Origin: Acidithiobacillus sp.
GTDB taxonomy: Bacteria; Pseudomonadota; Gammaproteobacteria; Acidithiobacillales; Acidithiobacillaceae
Length of the DNA: 64,000 bases
Direction: 5' to 3'
Assembly: GCA_028697715.1 (NCBI GenBank)
Contig: JAQVDS010000003.1
Span: forward strand, 62,001 to 126,000
The position numbers and the translations under genes were made by a program. Below are positions 9,443 to 17,744 of this stretch, piece after piece. Each line of letters starts with the position of its first letter. Position 1 is the stretch's first letter. The notes under the pieces are model-generated. The model was not told the DNA's origin. It made no database searches and was given only the letters and a program-made list of their open reading frames with translations.

Positions 9443-10215
9443 TCGTCCGCCGTCTGGTTCTTCTGCTCGGTCTCGTTGCTTCCCTTGGCTTGAGCGGCTG
9501 CGCGACCATGCATGGCCCCGCAAGTACTTCTTCTGGGGCGAATGACCCCCTAGAGCCGGTCAACAAGCCCATTTTTAACGCTAATTTATGGCTGTTCCGC
9601 AATGTGTTGAGCCCCGTGAATAAGGGCTATAAGGCCGTTACTCCCAAATTCTTCCGCATCAGTGTCAGCAATGTCTTCGCCAATGCCGACATGCCCTATA
9701 TCTTCCTCAACGATTTTCTACAGGGACGGGTGCAGCCGGGAATGGAAGGCCTGAGTCGTTTTTTGGTCAATACCATTTTCGGCTTGGGCGGTATTTTTGA
9801 TGTCGCCAATAAGCTCGATCTTCCCAAGCAGGATAATGGCTTTGGCGTGACGCTGGGGGTATGGGGAGTGCCACAGGGACCGTATCTGGTCTTGCCATTT
9901 TATGGTCCCAGTTCGCTGCGCAACCTGCCCGGTATGGCGCTGGCGATTTTTGTTGCGCCCCCGTATTATTTTTCGAGCAGCAATGCGCAGTGGGCGTGGG
10001 GCGGGATGGGCGTAATCAACACCAGCTATGTGAATGCACCGCAGGTGAAAATGGTGGAAGATGCCGTCAACCCCTATATCTTTGCCCGCAATGCCTGGGA
10101 GCAGCATGAGCAGTTTCTGATCGATGGTGGTAAGGTGAACAAGAATCAGTTGTTGCAAGGTTTGGATTTGCCGCCGCCGACTGCAGGGACGGCTTCCGCT
10201 GCTAAGCTACCGTGA
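9439..10215 (+). CDS. mlaA: MlaA/VacJ outer-membrane lipoprotein
   Basis: 258 aa lipoprotein: a short hydrophobic leader ends in the lipobox LSGC (cysteine about residue 22). The body matches VacJ/MlaA, starting with NDPLEPVNKPIFNAN. In other Gram-negatives MlaA sits with porins and extracts mislocalised phospholipid from the outer leaflet. GTG start overlaps the hpnM stop. With hpnM and hpnN it forms a set of envelope lipid traffic genes, so a hopanoid role is plausible but not shown. Its stop overlaps a possible GTG start of gatC. Confidence 0.9.
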   Translation: MIVRRLVLLLGLVASLGLSGCATMHGPASTSSGANDPLEPVNKPIFNANLWLFRNVLSPVNKGYKAVTPKFFRISVSNVFANADMPYIFLNDFLQGRVQPGMEGLSRFLVNTIFGLGGIFDVANKLDLPKQDNGFGVTLGVWGVPQGPYLVLPFYGPSSLRNLPGMALAIFVAPPYYFSSSNAQWAWGGMGVINTSYVNAPQVKMVEDAVNPYIFARNAWEQHEQFLIDGGKVNKNQLLQGLDLPPPTAGTASAAKLP

Positions 10216-10226
10216 AGGGAGAAAAT

Positions 10227-10511
10227 TTGGATACGGAAATGGTCAAGCGCATCGCGCAGTTGAGTCGTATTGCCTTGCCAGATAACGAGTTGCCGCAGAT
10301 GGCCAGGCAGCTGGAGCGGATTTTTTCGCTGGTGGCGGAGATGCAGTCCGTGCCCACGGAGGGAGTCGAGCCGATGGCACACCCGCTGGATTTGCGGCAG
10401 CCGTTGCGACCCGATGAATTGCGGCAGGAATGCTTGTCCCGAGAAGATTTGATGGCTTCGGCGCCACGCGCGCAGGACGGGCTATTTTTGGTTCCCAAGG
10501 TTATTGAATAA
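10227..10511 (+). CDS. gatC: Asp/Glu-tRNA(Asn/Gln) amidotransferase subunit C
   Basis: GatC, about 95 aa, the small stabilising subunit of the GatCAB amidotransferase that converts Glu-tRNA(Gln) and Asp-tRNA(Asn). The family pattern VKRIAQLSRIAL at the N-terminus and the C-terminal DGLFLVPKVIE are clear. The frame is open from GTG 10212, but TTG 10227 is preferred because AAGGGA lies 6 nt upstream and gives the usual length. It lies directly after mlaA and 9 nt before gatA. Confidence 0.92.
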   Translation: MDTEMVKRIAQLSRIALPDNELPQMARQLERIFSLVAEMQSVPTEGVEPMAHPLDLRQPLRPDELRQECLSREDLMASAPRAQDGLFLVPKVIE

Positions 10512-10520
10512 GGTTTGGTC

Positions 10521-11987
10521 ATGGAACTCCACCAGATGGGCGTTGCGGAGCTCTCGGCAGGATTGCGCAACAAGGATTTTTCGGCGGTGGAGCTCAGCTC
10601 TACCCTGTTGCAGCGCCTGCGGCAAGCGCAGGATTCGCTCAATGCGTGCATTACCATTAGCGAAGAACCAGGGCTGGAGCAGGCCCGCGCTGCGGATCAA
10701 CGCCGTGCACAAGGCGATAGTGCCCCCCTGCTGGGGATTCCCTTGGCGCACAAGGATATCTTTTGTACCCGCGGGCAACGTACGACCTGTGGATCGAAGA
10801 TGCTGGCGGAGTTTGTCTCTCCGTACGACGCCACGGTGGTCCAGCGTTTTCAGAAAGCGGGTATGGTGACTCTGGGCAAACTCAACATGGACGAGTTTGC
10901 CATGGGCTCTTCCAACGAAACCAGCTTCTTCGGTGCGGTGCGCAATCCCTGGGACCTTACCCGGGTTCCGGGTGGTTCTTCGGGCGGTTCGGCGGCCGCG
11001 CTGGCGGCGCGTCTGCTGCCTGCCGCTACCGGTACCGACACGGGCGGTTCCATCCGCCAGCCAGCGGCGTTCTGTGGAGTGACTGGCCTGAAGCCGACCT
11101 ACGGGCGCGTATCCCGCTACGGGATGATTGCCTTTGCTTCGAGCCTTGACCAAGGGGGGCCGATGGCGCGTTCGGCTGCCGACTGTGCCCTGCTCATGGA
11201 CGTCATGGCCGGTCACGATCCGCTTGACTCTACCAGCCATCCGCAGGCCGCCGGACGCTTTTCGGCAGCCTTGGGGCGCAGCGTGAAGGGTCTGCGTATT
11301 GGGGTTCCGGAGGAATTTTTCGGTGAGGGACTGGATCCCGAGGTGGCACAGGCCGTGCAAGAAGCCATTCAGTGGTATGTTCGGGAGGGCGCGGAAATTC
11401 GACCGGTGCACCTACCCAATAATGTCCATGCCGTCAGTACCTACTATGTCCTGGCGCCGGCCGAGGCTTCCAGCAACTTATCCCGCTTCGATGGGATCCG
11501 CTACAGCCATCGCAGCGGCTCGGCTGTCGATTTGCAAGATCTCTACTTGCTGTCGCGCTATGAGGGCTTCGGTCCCGAGGTGCGCCGCCGTATTCTGGTC
11601 GGCAGTTACGTGCTCTCCGCTGGCTACTACGATGCCTACTATCGCAAGGCGCAGCAGCTTCGTGCTCTGATCCGTGAGGATTTTCGCCGTGCCTTTGCCG
11701 AGGTGGATGTGATCATGGGCCCGACCACTCCAACTCCCGCCTTCGCCTTGGGGGCCAAGAGTGCCGATCCGGTAGCCATGTATCTCGCCGATATCTACAC
11801 TATCGCGGTGAATCTGGCGGGTATTCCCGCCCTGAGTTTGCCTTGTGGCTTCAGTAAGGCAGGGTTGCCCATCGGTCTGCAGATCATGGGAAATTACTTT
11901 GCAGATGAGTTGATTCTCGGCCTTGGGGACGCCTACCAGCGGGATAGTGATTGGCACCAGCAAGAGCCAGGCTGGGAGGAGCAATGA
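10521..11987 (+). CDS. gatA: Asp/Glu-tRNA(Asn/Gln) amidotransferase subunit A
   Basis: 488 aa amidase-signature protein. The catalytic Ser-cisSer-Lys triad is visible: Lys in PLAHKDIF, the glycine-serine rich [13 protein letters not shown], and Ser in [14 protein letters not shown]. It releases ammonia from glutamine for GatB. Start ATG 10521 is preferred over GTG 10515. Its stop overlaps the gatB start (ATGA), giving the canonical gatCAB order. Presence of GatCAB implies that at least one of Gln-tRNA or Asn-tRNA is made by the indirect route. Confidence 0.96.
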   Translation: MELHQMGVAELSAGLRNKDFSAVELSSTLLQRLRQAQDSLNACITISEEPGLEQARAADQRRAQGDSAPLLGIPLAHKDIFCTRGQRTTCGSKMLAEFVSPYDATVVQRFQKAGMVTLGKLNMDEFAMGSSNETSFFGAVRNPWDLTRVPGGSSGGSAAALAARLLPAATGTDTGGSIRQPAAFCGVTGLKPTYGRVSRYGMIAFASSLDQGGPMARSAADCALLMDVMAGHDPLDSTSHPQAAGRFSAALGRSVKGLRIGVPEEFFGEGLDPEVAQAVQEAIQWYVREGAEIRPVHLPNNVHAVSTYYVLAPAEASSNLSRFDGIRYSHRSGSAVDLQDLYLLSRYEGFGPEVRRRILVGSYVLSAGYYDAYYRKAQQLRALIREDFRRAFAEVDVIMGPTTPTPAFALGAKSADPVAMYLADIYTIAVNLAGIPALSLPCGFSKAGLPIGLQIMGNYFADELILGLGDAYQRDSDWHQQEPGWEEQ

Positions 11988-13420
11988 GCATGGCCTGGGA
12001 AGTCGTCATCGGGCTTGAGGTGCATGTGCAGCTCAACACCCGCAGCAAGATCTTTTGCGCTTGTTCTACCGCGTTCGGCGCAGAGCCCAACGCGCATACC
12101 TGTCCCGTTTGTCTGGCCATGCCCGGAGCACTGCCAGTACTGAATGAGGCTGCTGTCGACAAAGCTATAGCCTTTGGCCTGGCCATTGGCGCCGAGCTTA
12201 ACCACCGCAGTGTCTTTGCGCGAAAAAACTACTTCTATCCGGATCTGCCGAAGGGCTATCAGATCAGTCAGTACGAAATCCCCATTGTCGGGCGTGGACA
12301 TCTCGATGTTTTGCTGCCGGATGGAATCGAAAAACGCATCAACATTACCCGAGCGCATCTCGAAGAAGACGCCGGCAAGTCTCTGCATGAGGCCTACGCG
12401 GGCGAGTCGGGCATCGATCTCAACCGTGCCGGAACGCCGTTATTGGAGATCGTCTCGGAGCCGGATATGCGCTCTGCGGTGGAAGCCGTCGCGTATCTGA
12501 AAAAGCTGCATGCCTTGGTGCGCTATCTCGATATTTCTGACGGCAATATGCAGGAAGGTTCCTTTCGTTGTGACGCAAACGTGTCCCTGCGGCGTCCCAG
12601 TGAACCCTTCGGCACCCGGGCCGAGATCAAAAATCTCAACTCCTTTCGTTTCCTGGAAAAGGCGATTAGCTACGAAATTCTGCGGCAGCAGGACATCCTC
12701 GAGGCGGGCGGTAAGGTCGTGCAAGAAACCCGCCTCTTCGATGCCAATCATGGCGAAACGCGCTCCATGCGCAGCAAGGAAGAGGCAAACGATTACCGCT
12801 ATTTCCCAGATCCCGATCTTCTCCCTTTGCAGTTGGAGGAAAAGCGCATTGAGCGGGTTCGCGTTGCGCTGCCGGAGCTGCCGGATGCACGTAAGGCTCG
12901 CTTCATCGAACAATATGGCTTACCAGTCTACGATGCTGCGGTGCTGACGGCCGCGCGGGAGTTGGCGGATTATTATGAAATCGTCGCTACAGGTCAGGAT
13001 GCCAAGCTGGCGGCCAACTGGGTAATGGGAGAATTGCTTGGGGCACTGAACAAAGCGGGTCTGGAGATTGATTCCTGTCCTGTCGCCGCAGAAGAGTTGC
13101 GGCAATTGCTGGCACGCATCGCCGATCAGACAATTTCTGGAAAAATTGCCAAGGAAATTTTCGAAATCCTCTTTGCAGAAGGGGGCTCGGTGGATGCAAT
13201 CATCGAAGCGCGTGGCCTGCGCCAAATTACCGATAGCTCTGCCATCGTTGCCATGATCGACGAGATCATCCAGAAAAATCCACAGCAAGCTGCCGATTAT
13301 CGCGCGGGAAAAGAAAAGCTCTTCGGATTTTTTGTGGGGCAGGTCATGAAGGCCAGCCAGGGAAAGGCCAACCCCGATCAGGTAAATGCCTTACTGCGGG
13401 AGCGCTTGCAGGCACAATAG
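11984..13420 (+). CDS. gatB: Asp/Glu-tRNA(Asn/Gln) amidotransferase subunit B
   Basis: 478 aa GatB with the expected opening [13 protein letters not shown], cysteines of the zinc site ([19 protein letters not shown]) and the C-terminal YqeY-like tail domain. It binds the mischarged tRNA, activates it with ATP and uses ammonia from GatA. ATG 11984 overlaps the gatA stop and has GGAGG upstream; the frame also extends to 11951 without support. It is followed immediately by a strong hairpin that ends the operon. Confidence 0.96.
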   Translation: MSMAWEVVIGLEVHVQLNTRSKIFCACSTAFGAEPNAHTCPVCLAMPGALPVLNEAAVDKAIAFGLAIGAELNHRSVFARKNYFYPDLPKGYQISQYEIPIVGRGHLDVLLPDGIEKRINITRAHLEEDAGKSLHEAYAGESGIDLNRAGTPLLEIVSEPDMRSAVEAVAYLKKLHALVRYLDISDGNMQEGSFRCDANVSLRRPSEPFGTRAEIKNLNSFRFLEKAISYEILRQQDILEAGGKVVQETRLFDANHGETRSMRSKEEANDYRYFPDPDLLPLQLEEKRIERVRVALPELPDARKARFIEQYGLPVYDAAVLTAARELADYYEIVATGQDAKLAANWVMGELLGALNKAGLEIDSCPVAAEELRQLLARIADQTISGKIAKEIFEILFAEGGSVDAIIEARGLRQITDSSAIVAMIDEIIQKNPQQAADYRAGKEKLFGFFVGQVMKASQGKANPDQVNALLRERLQAQ

Positions 13421-13421
13421 A

Positions 13422-13449
13422 AAACGTCCGGCATTGTTGCCGGACGTTT
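13422..13449. terminator. Bidirectional terminator between gatB and SCP2-like gene
   Basis: Perfect 10-11 bp inverted repeat AAACGTCCGG / CCGGACGTTT around an ATTGTT-centred loop, two bases after the gatB stop. On the minus strand it is followed by TTTTCT, so it can terminate the convergent SCP2-like gene as an intrinsic terminator; on the plus strand the T-run is short. Confidence 0.75.
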
Positions 13450-13459
13450 CCGCCCAGTA

Positions 13460-13966
13460 TCAGGATGCCGGAACCGTAGCCGGGACTTCCTTCACCAGTT
13501 TCAGGAACTCCGAGAACGGACCCATGTTTTCCATGGCCTCTATCTTAGGTCCCTTGAAGTTTAGGCGTCCAAACATCATCGCCATCATCGGGGAACCCAT
13601 GTGATGCCAGTCGTGGGTAGTGGCCCACATTTTGTAGTCGTAGTCATAGTTGAGATCAGTAACCTTCACTGCGCCGCCGTATATACATTCGGCCTTGCCA
13701 TCCTTGGGCGCAATTTCCAGTTGCACGGGCGGGGTCGATTTCATGGATGAATCGGAAATCTCCATGATTTTATAGCCCTTTCCACCGTTGTTCTTGATCC
13801 AGGATCCAGCTAGCTTGGTGGTCAGGGTGTCATTCTGATTCCAGGCAGAGCATAGCTCATTTGCCCATTCCGGCGACATGAAATCTGGGGCCGCCGCAAA
13901 AGCCAGGGCAGGTGCCGCAAGGATTGAACCGAGTACGGCAGACATCAACAAATTTTTGATCATCAT
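13460..13966 (-). CDS. Exported SCP2 sterol-carrier-like protein
   Basis: 168 aa protein with a signal peptide (MMIKNLLMSAVLGSILAAP, cleavage near AFAAAP). The C-terminal half, ending with FGRLNFKGPKIEAMENMGPFSEFLKLVK, looks like the SCP2 sterol-binding fold (the G-x-L-x-x-KG-x-hairpin plus last helix). Start has GAGGAGAAGG just upstream. It stands alone, convergent with gatB, with an AT-rich 130-bp upstream region. A lipid or hopanoid carrier in the periplasm is an inference from the fold and neighbourhood, not demonstrated. Confidence 0.6.
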   Translation of the reverse strand: MMIKNLLMSAVLGSILAAPALAFAAAPDFMSPEWANELCSAWNQNDTLTTKLAGSWIKNNGGKGYKIMEISDSSMKSTPPVQLEIAPKDGKAECIYGGAVKVTDLNYDYDYKMWATTHDWHHMGSPMMAMMFGRLNFKGPKIEAMENMGPFSEFLKLVKEVPATVPAS

Positions 13967-14097
13967 CCTTCTCCTCTTCCCGCTTGTTGATAAAACTTCT
14001 TGAGTCTATAGCAAAACCGAAATGCGGGAAAACAACAGATTTTTATTTTGGAATAAGCCAGAAAGATAAAGAATATCAGTAGATTCTCAGAACCTGT

Positions 14098-15249
14098 CTA
14101 TGCTCCCGATCGAGGATTAAAGAGCCTTTCATATTCGGCGATGGCAAAACGATCGGTCATGCCGGCAATGTAATCTGCCACTACCCGGGCACGGCGCCGC
14201 AGATCGCCAGAATGGTCCCGCAAAAAGCCTTGCTGTTTGCGCGGCAGGAGCTGCGGATCCGAAAAGAGCAGCTCGAAAATCTGTCCTACCGTGCGCTTCG
14301 CCTTTTCGGCTTGCCGATGCACCTGGGGATGGCGATAGAGATTCTGCATCAAGAAGCTTTTCAGGGAGCGAATGGCGCGTACCCTGTCTGGACTGTGGGC
14401 GGCGAGGGGTTCGCGGTATTGGCGTACGTCCGCAGGACTCTGAATTCCTGCGGCGGTGATCCGAGAGGAGGTATGTTCCACCAGATCGGTAATCAGCAGA
14501 TTGATCAGGCGACGACCGGCTTCGTGCCGTAACACCGTGCGCGATGCCGTGGGATACCGCTGCGCGACTTCGCGGTAGATGGGGCCAAACATGCTTTCTT
14601 CGATGAGCGCATCGAGATTGAGCAGGCCGGCGCGCAAGCCGTCATCGATGTCGTGGTTGTTATACGCGATTTCGTCCGCCAGATTGGTGATCTGCGCCTC
14701 CAGGCTGGGCTGTTCGCCCTTGAGAAAGCGCTCGCCCACATCTCCCAGTTTCTCTGCACGATTGCGGCTGCAGTGTTTAAGTACCCCTTCGCGGGTCTCG
14801 AAGGTCAGGTTGAGACCTGGGAAGTCTCCGTAGCGCATCTCGAGCATGTCGACGACACGCAGAGACTGGATGTTGTGTTCAAAGCCGCCATAATCCGCCA
14901 TGCAGGCGTTCAGGGCATCCTGTCCGGCATGGCCAAAGGGGGTGTGGCCCAGGTCATGGGCAAGGGAGATCGCCTCCACCAGGTCTTCATCCAGACCTAG
15001 CTGGCGGGCAATGGAGCGTCCAACCTGGCCCACTTCCAGGCTATGGGTGAGGCGGGTGCGGTAGAGATCGCCCTCGTGATTGACGAAGACCTGGGTCTTG
15101 TACTCCAGGCGGCGGAAGGCGGTGGAGTGAATGACGCGATCTCGATCGCGCTGGTATTCGCTGCGGCCCCCGGTCGGCTCGCTCTCAGCATGACGCCGCC
15201 CCCGGCTCTGCCCCGTTTGCGCTGCGTAACTGGCGAGGCCCCGCTCCAT
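14098..15249 (-). CDS. dgt: dGTPase-like deoxynucleotide triphosphohydrolase
   Basis: 383 aa HD-superfamily protein of the Dgt type. The metal-binding HD signature is seen as RTRLTHSLEV followed by HDLGHTPFGHAGQ and later NHDIDDGLRAG. Such enzymes hydrolyse dNTPs to nucleoside and triphosphate, controlling dNTP pools. The ATG follows directly on the thyX stop, so it is co-translated with thymidylate synthase, another dNTP-pool gene. It is the last gene of the long minus-strand pil-aro operon. Confidence 0.9.
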   Translation of the reverse strand: MERGLASYAAQTGQSRGRRHAESEPTGGRSEYQRDRDRVIHSTAFRRLEYKTQVFVNHEGDLYRTRLTHSLEVGQVGRSIARQLGLDEDLVEAISLAHDLGHTPFGHAGQDALNACMADYGGFEHNIQSLRVVDMLEMRYGDFPGLNLTFETREGVLKHCSRNRAEKLGDVGERFLKGEQPSLEAQITNLADEIAYNNHDIDDGLRAGLLNLDALIEESMFGPIYREVAQRYPTASRTVLRHEAGRRLINLLITDLVEHTSSRITAAGIQSPADVRQYREPLAAHSPDRVRAIRSLKSFLMQNLYRHPQVHRQAEKAKRTVGQIFELLFSDPQLLPRKQQGFLRDHSGDLRRRARVVADYIAGMTDRFAIAEYERLFNPRSGA

Positions 15250-16056
15250 TTATGCGTGACTCTCCTGCAGAACCTGCTCCATGGTCTGGGCCAGCAGCGG
15301 CAGGCGGCGGGAGAAAAGCAGGTAGGCGGCGTCGGCGTACTGACGGATTTCGTACTGGGCATCGGGCTTGCGCCGCAGGCGGAAAAAGTTCATCAGGCTG
15401 CGGAAGTTCACGGTCCAGTAGACATCGGAATAGACCGCTACCGGCATCACGTTGCGCAATAGTTCCCGTGCCCGGCCACGGTAGGGATCGCGGCCGCTAC
15501 TTTTGGCCGGCAGGGTGCCCTCCGCACGTGCCGCCTCTATCCGCGCGCAGGCGGCTTCATAGTGCCGCTCGTACCAAGTGAACAGTTCGCTCATCAGCGA
15601 CTCGTATTCGGCCATGGCATCGTCGTCAAGAACGGCATAGCCATCGACGCTGCGGGCGGCGAGATCGGGCACATAAGCCTCCGATATCGGCTTGCGGTAG
15701 CGCATGGAAAACTCATTCCAGCTGGATATCCGGTGCTTGACCCATTGGCGCAAAACAAAGATGGGGGCGATGAAGCGGAAACGAAAATAGACCGTTTCGA
15801 AGGGAGTACCATGCTGATCGCGAAGCAACTGATAGAGCAGGGTGCGATCGCGTTCGCTGAAGGCTTCGGCATTGGCCAGGCGATTGTTGGTGGTACTGAT
15901 GCGGGCGGTATTGACGATGGTGGCTTCATCGCCCCAGCTGTCTTCAAGCTCGATGAAGCCGAAATTACCGATGCGCAGGCAGGCGTCAGGATGCACGCGC
16001 AGGCGCTCGGCAATTTCTTCCTCCAGCTCGCTGGTGGCCTTGTTATGTGCTGCCAT
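15250..16056 (-). CDS. thyX: Flavin-dependent thymidylate synthase ThyX
   Basis: 268 aa ThyX, which methylates dUMP to dTMP using methylenetetrahydrofolate and FAD. The ThyX signature is present as KHRISSWNEFSMRY; the first Arg of the usual RHRxxSxNExSxRY is Lys. RNVMPVAVYSDVYWTVNFRSLMNF matches the C-terminal active-site region. The gene begins 3 nt after aroB and ends at the dgt start. Use of ThyX means dTMP synthesis here does not need to regenerate dihydrofolate; a thyA gene elsewhere cannot be excluded. Confidence 0.93.
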   Translation of the reverse strand: MAAHNKATSELEEEIAERLRVHPDACLRIGNFGFIELEDSWGDEATIVNTARISTTNNRLANAEAFSERDRTLLYQLLRDQHGTPFETVYFRFRFIAPIFVLRQWVKHRISSWNEFSMRYRKPISEAYVPDLAARSVDGYAVLDDDAMAEYESLMSELFTWYERHYEAACARIEAARAEGTLPAKSSGRDPYRGRARELLRNVMPVAVYSDVYWTVNFRSLMNFFRLRRKPDAQYEIRQYADAAYLLFSRRLPLLAQTMEQVLQESHA

Positions 16057-16059
16057 GAT

Positions 16060-17142
16060 TCACTCCATGAAGGCGTTGAGGGTCTGCCGCACGGCAGCTT
16101 CCGGCACGTCACCGGTGATGATCGACTCGCCGATGCTGCGCAGGAGGATGAAGCGGATCTGTCCGCCGGCAGCCTTTTTGTCGATGCGCATAAAGCGAAG
16201 GTACTCCTCTGCCGGCAGACGTGGGGCGTGCGTCGGTAGACCGGCCGCCTGAATCAGGCGGAAGATGCGCGCCTGCTCGCTCTCGCGCAAAAGATCGAGA
16301 CGGCGGGAGAGATCTGCGGCCATGACCATGCCGATGGCAACCGCCTCGCCGTGCAGATAGGTGCCGTAACCGGTGGCGGCCTCGATGGCGTGGCCAAAGG
16401 TATGGCCATAATTGAGGATGGCGCGCAGGCCGCCTTCGAGTTCATCGCGCGCCACGACTTCGGCCTTGTCGGCGCAGGAATCGTGAATAATCCGCGCCAG
16501 GGCGTCGCCATCCTCGGCGAGAATGGCGTCCAGATGATCTTCCAACCAAGCAAAAAAGCCCGGATCGTTGATCAGTCCGTACTTGATAACCTCGGCCAAG
16601 CCGGAGCGAAATTCGCGCTCGGGCAGACTGTCCAGAGTGTCGACATCGGCAATCACCGCGCGCGGCTGGTAGAAGGCGCCGATCATGTTCTTGCCCAAGG
16701 GATGATTGATACCCGTTTTGCCGCCCACCGAGGAGTCCACCATCGCCAGCAGGGTCGTCGGGATTTGCAGAAAGGGAATGCCGCGCTGATAGATGGCGGC
16801 GACGAAGCCGCCGAGATCACCAATCACGCCACCGCCCAGGGCACAGAGGGTGCTATCCCGTCCCAGCCCAGCCGCCAGCATCTGCCCACAGACCTCTTCC
16901 ACCCGGGCGAAGGATTTACTCCCCTCGCCATGCGGCACAATGATTTCCACCAGCGGGCGCTGTGCGTGCGCCAGGGTCTCGCGCAGGGCAGGCAGGTACA
17001 GGGGGGCCACCAGATCGTCGGACAGGATGGCGATGGCGCCCGCATTCAGGTGGGGGAGAAAGCGTTGTGCCTCGTGCAGAATCCCCGAACCAATCTGTAT
17101 GGGGTAGGAGCGTGCACCGAGCTGGACTTGAAGACTAGGCAT
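16060..17142 (-). CDS. aroB: 3-dehydroquinate synthase
   Basis: About 360 aa AroB of the shikimate pathway (DAHP to 3-dehydroquinate, NAD and metal dependent). The family features GGGVIGDLGGFVAAIYQRGI and NYGHTFGHAIE (metal ligands) are clear. The frame extends to 17175, but ATG 17142 (MPSLQVQLGARSYPI) is the usual N-terminus and is preceded by a GGAAGAG stretch. It follows aroK with a 77-nt gap, as in many gammaproteobacterial pilQ-aroK-aroB operons. Confidence 0.95.
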   Translation of the reverse strand: MPSLQVQLGARSYPIQIGSGILHEAQRFLPHLNAGAIAILSDDLVAPLYLPALRETLAHAQRPLVEIIVPHGEGSKSFARVEEVCGQMLAAGLGRDSTLCALGGGVIGDLGGFVAAIYQRGIPFLQIPTTLLAMVDSSVGGKTGINHPLGKNMIGAFYQPRAVIADVDTLDSLPEREFRSGLAEVIKYGLINDPGFFAWLEDHLDAILAEDGDALARIIHDSCADKAEVVARDELEGGLRAILNYGHTFGHAIEAATGYGTYLHGEAVAIGMVMAADLSRRLDLLRESEQARIFRLIQAAGLPTHAPRLPAEEYLRFMRIDKKAAGGQIRFILLRSIGESIITGDVPEAAVRQTLNAFME

Positions 17143-17219
17143 TTCGGGAATCTCTTCCTGCGACGTTCTCCCCATTGTAGGGGGCTCGTGCCGCAGTGCA
17201 AAGTGTTTTCGCTATCGCG

Positions 17220-17744
17220 CTACTGGCCCGTACAAAGGTCGCGCAGATGGCGTAGGATCTGCCGTAGTACTTGGTCGGAACGTAGCCCATCGCCACGTAC
17301 CCGCCAGTGGGCGGTCTGCCGATAGATGGGCGTGCGCTCCGCAGCCAGTTCCTCCAGGCGCTGGCGTAAATTGTCCACCTGCAGCAGCGGACGCTGACGA
17401 TCATGGCGGAGCCGTTTGCGCTGTTCGTTGACGCTGACTTCCAGGTAGATCACCTCGCCCATGTGGCGCAGCAGTTCCCGATTGCGCGGATCGAGTACGG
17501 CGCCGCCACCAGTGGCCAGCACGATATCTTCATCCTCCTGCGCGATGTCGTAGAGCACGCGATGCTCGCGTTCGCGAAAACCCGCCTCGCCCTCAATGGC
17601 AAAGATCGTGGGAATATCCACCCCGGTAGCAGCCACGATGCGCGCATCGGAATCGACGAAGCGCCAACGCAAACGGGCCGCCAAAAGGCGGCCGATGGTG
17701 CTCTTGCCAGACCCCATGGGGCCAATGAGGATGATTCTAGCCAG
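17220..17744 (-). CDS. aroK: Shikimate kinase, apparent CTG start
   Basis: Shikimate kinase, about 174 aa, ATP-dependent phosphorylation of shikimate. The frame contains an ATG at 17717, but starting there would cut off the first beta-strand and the first Gly of the P-loop GPMGSGKST. The upstream in-frame codons give (M)ARIILIGPMGSGKST, the canonical AroK N-terminus, starting at CTG (17744-17742); an in-frame TAG lies four codons further up, and there is no ATG, GTG or TTG between. AGGAG lies exactly 6 nt before the CTG. Other motifs: DSD, GGGAVLDP, RPLL and R at the lid. It overlaps the end of pilQ by 8 nt. Confidence 0.9.
   Translation of the reverse strand: MARIILIGPMGSGKSTIGRLLAARLRWRFVDSDARIVAATGVDIPTIFAIEGEAGFREREHRVLYDIAQEDEDIVLATGGGAVLDPRNRELLRHMGEVIYLEVSVNEQRKRLRHDRQRPLLQVDNLRQRLEELAAERTPIYRQTAHWRVRGDGLRSDQVLRQILRHLRDLCTGQ

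Noticed and set aside
17220-17717. aroK starting at ATG 17717
   Set aside because: It would remove the first strand and break the P-loop; upstream codons match the AroK N-terminus exactly and have a ribosome site.
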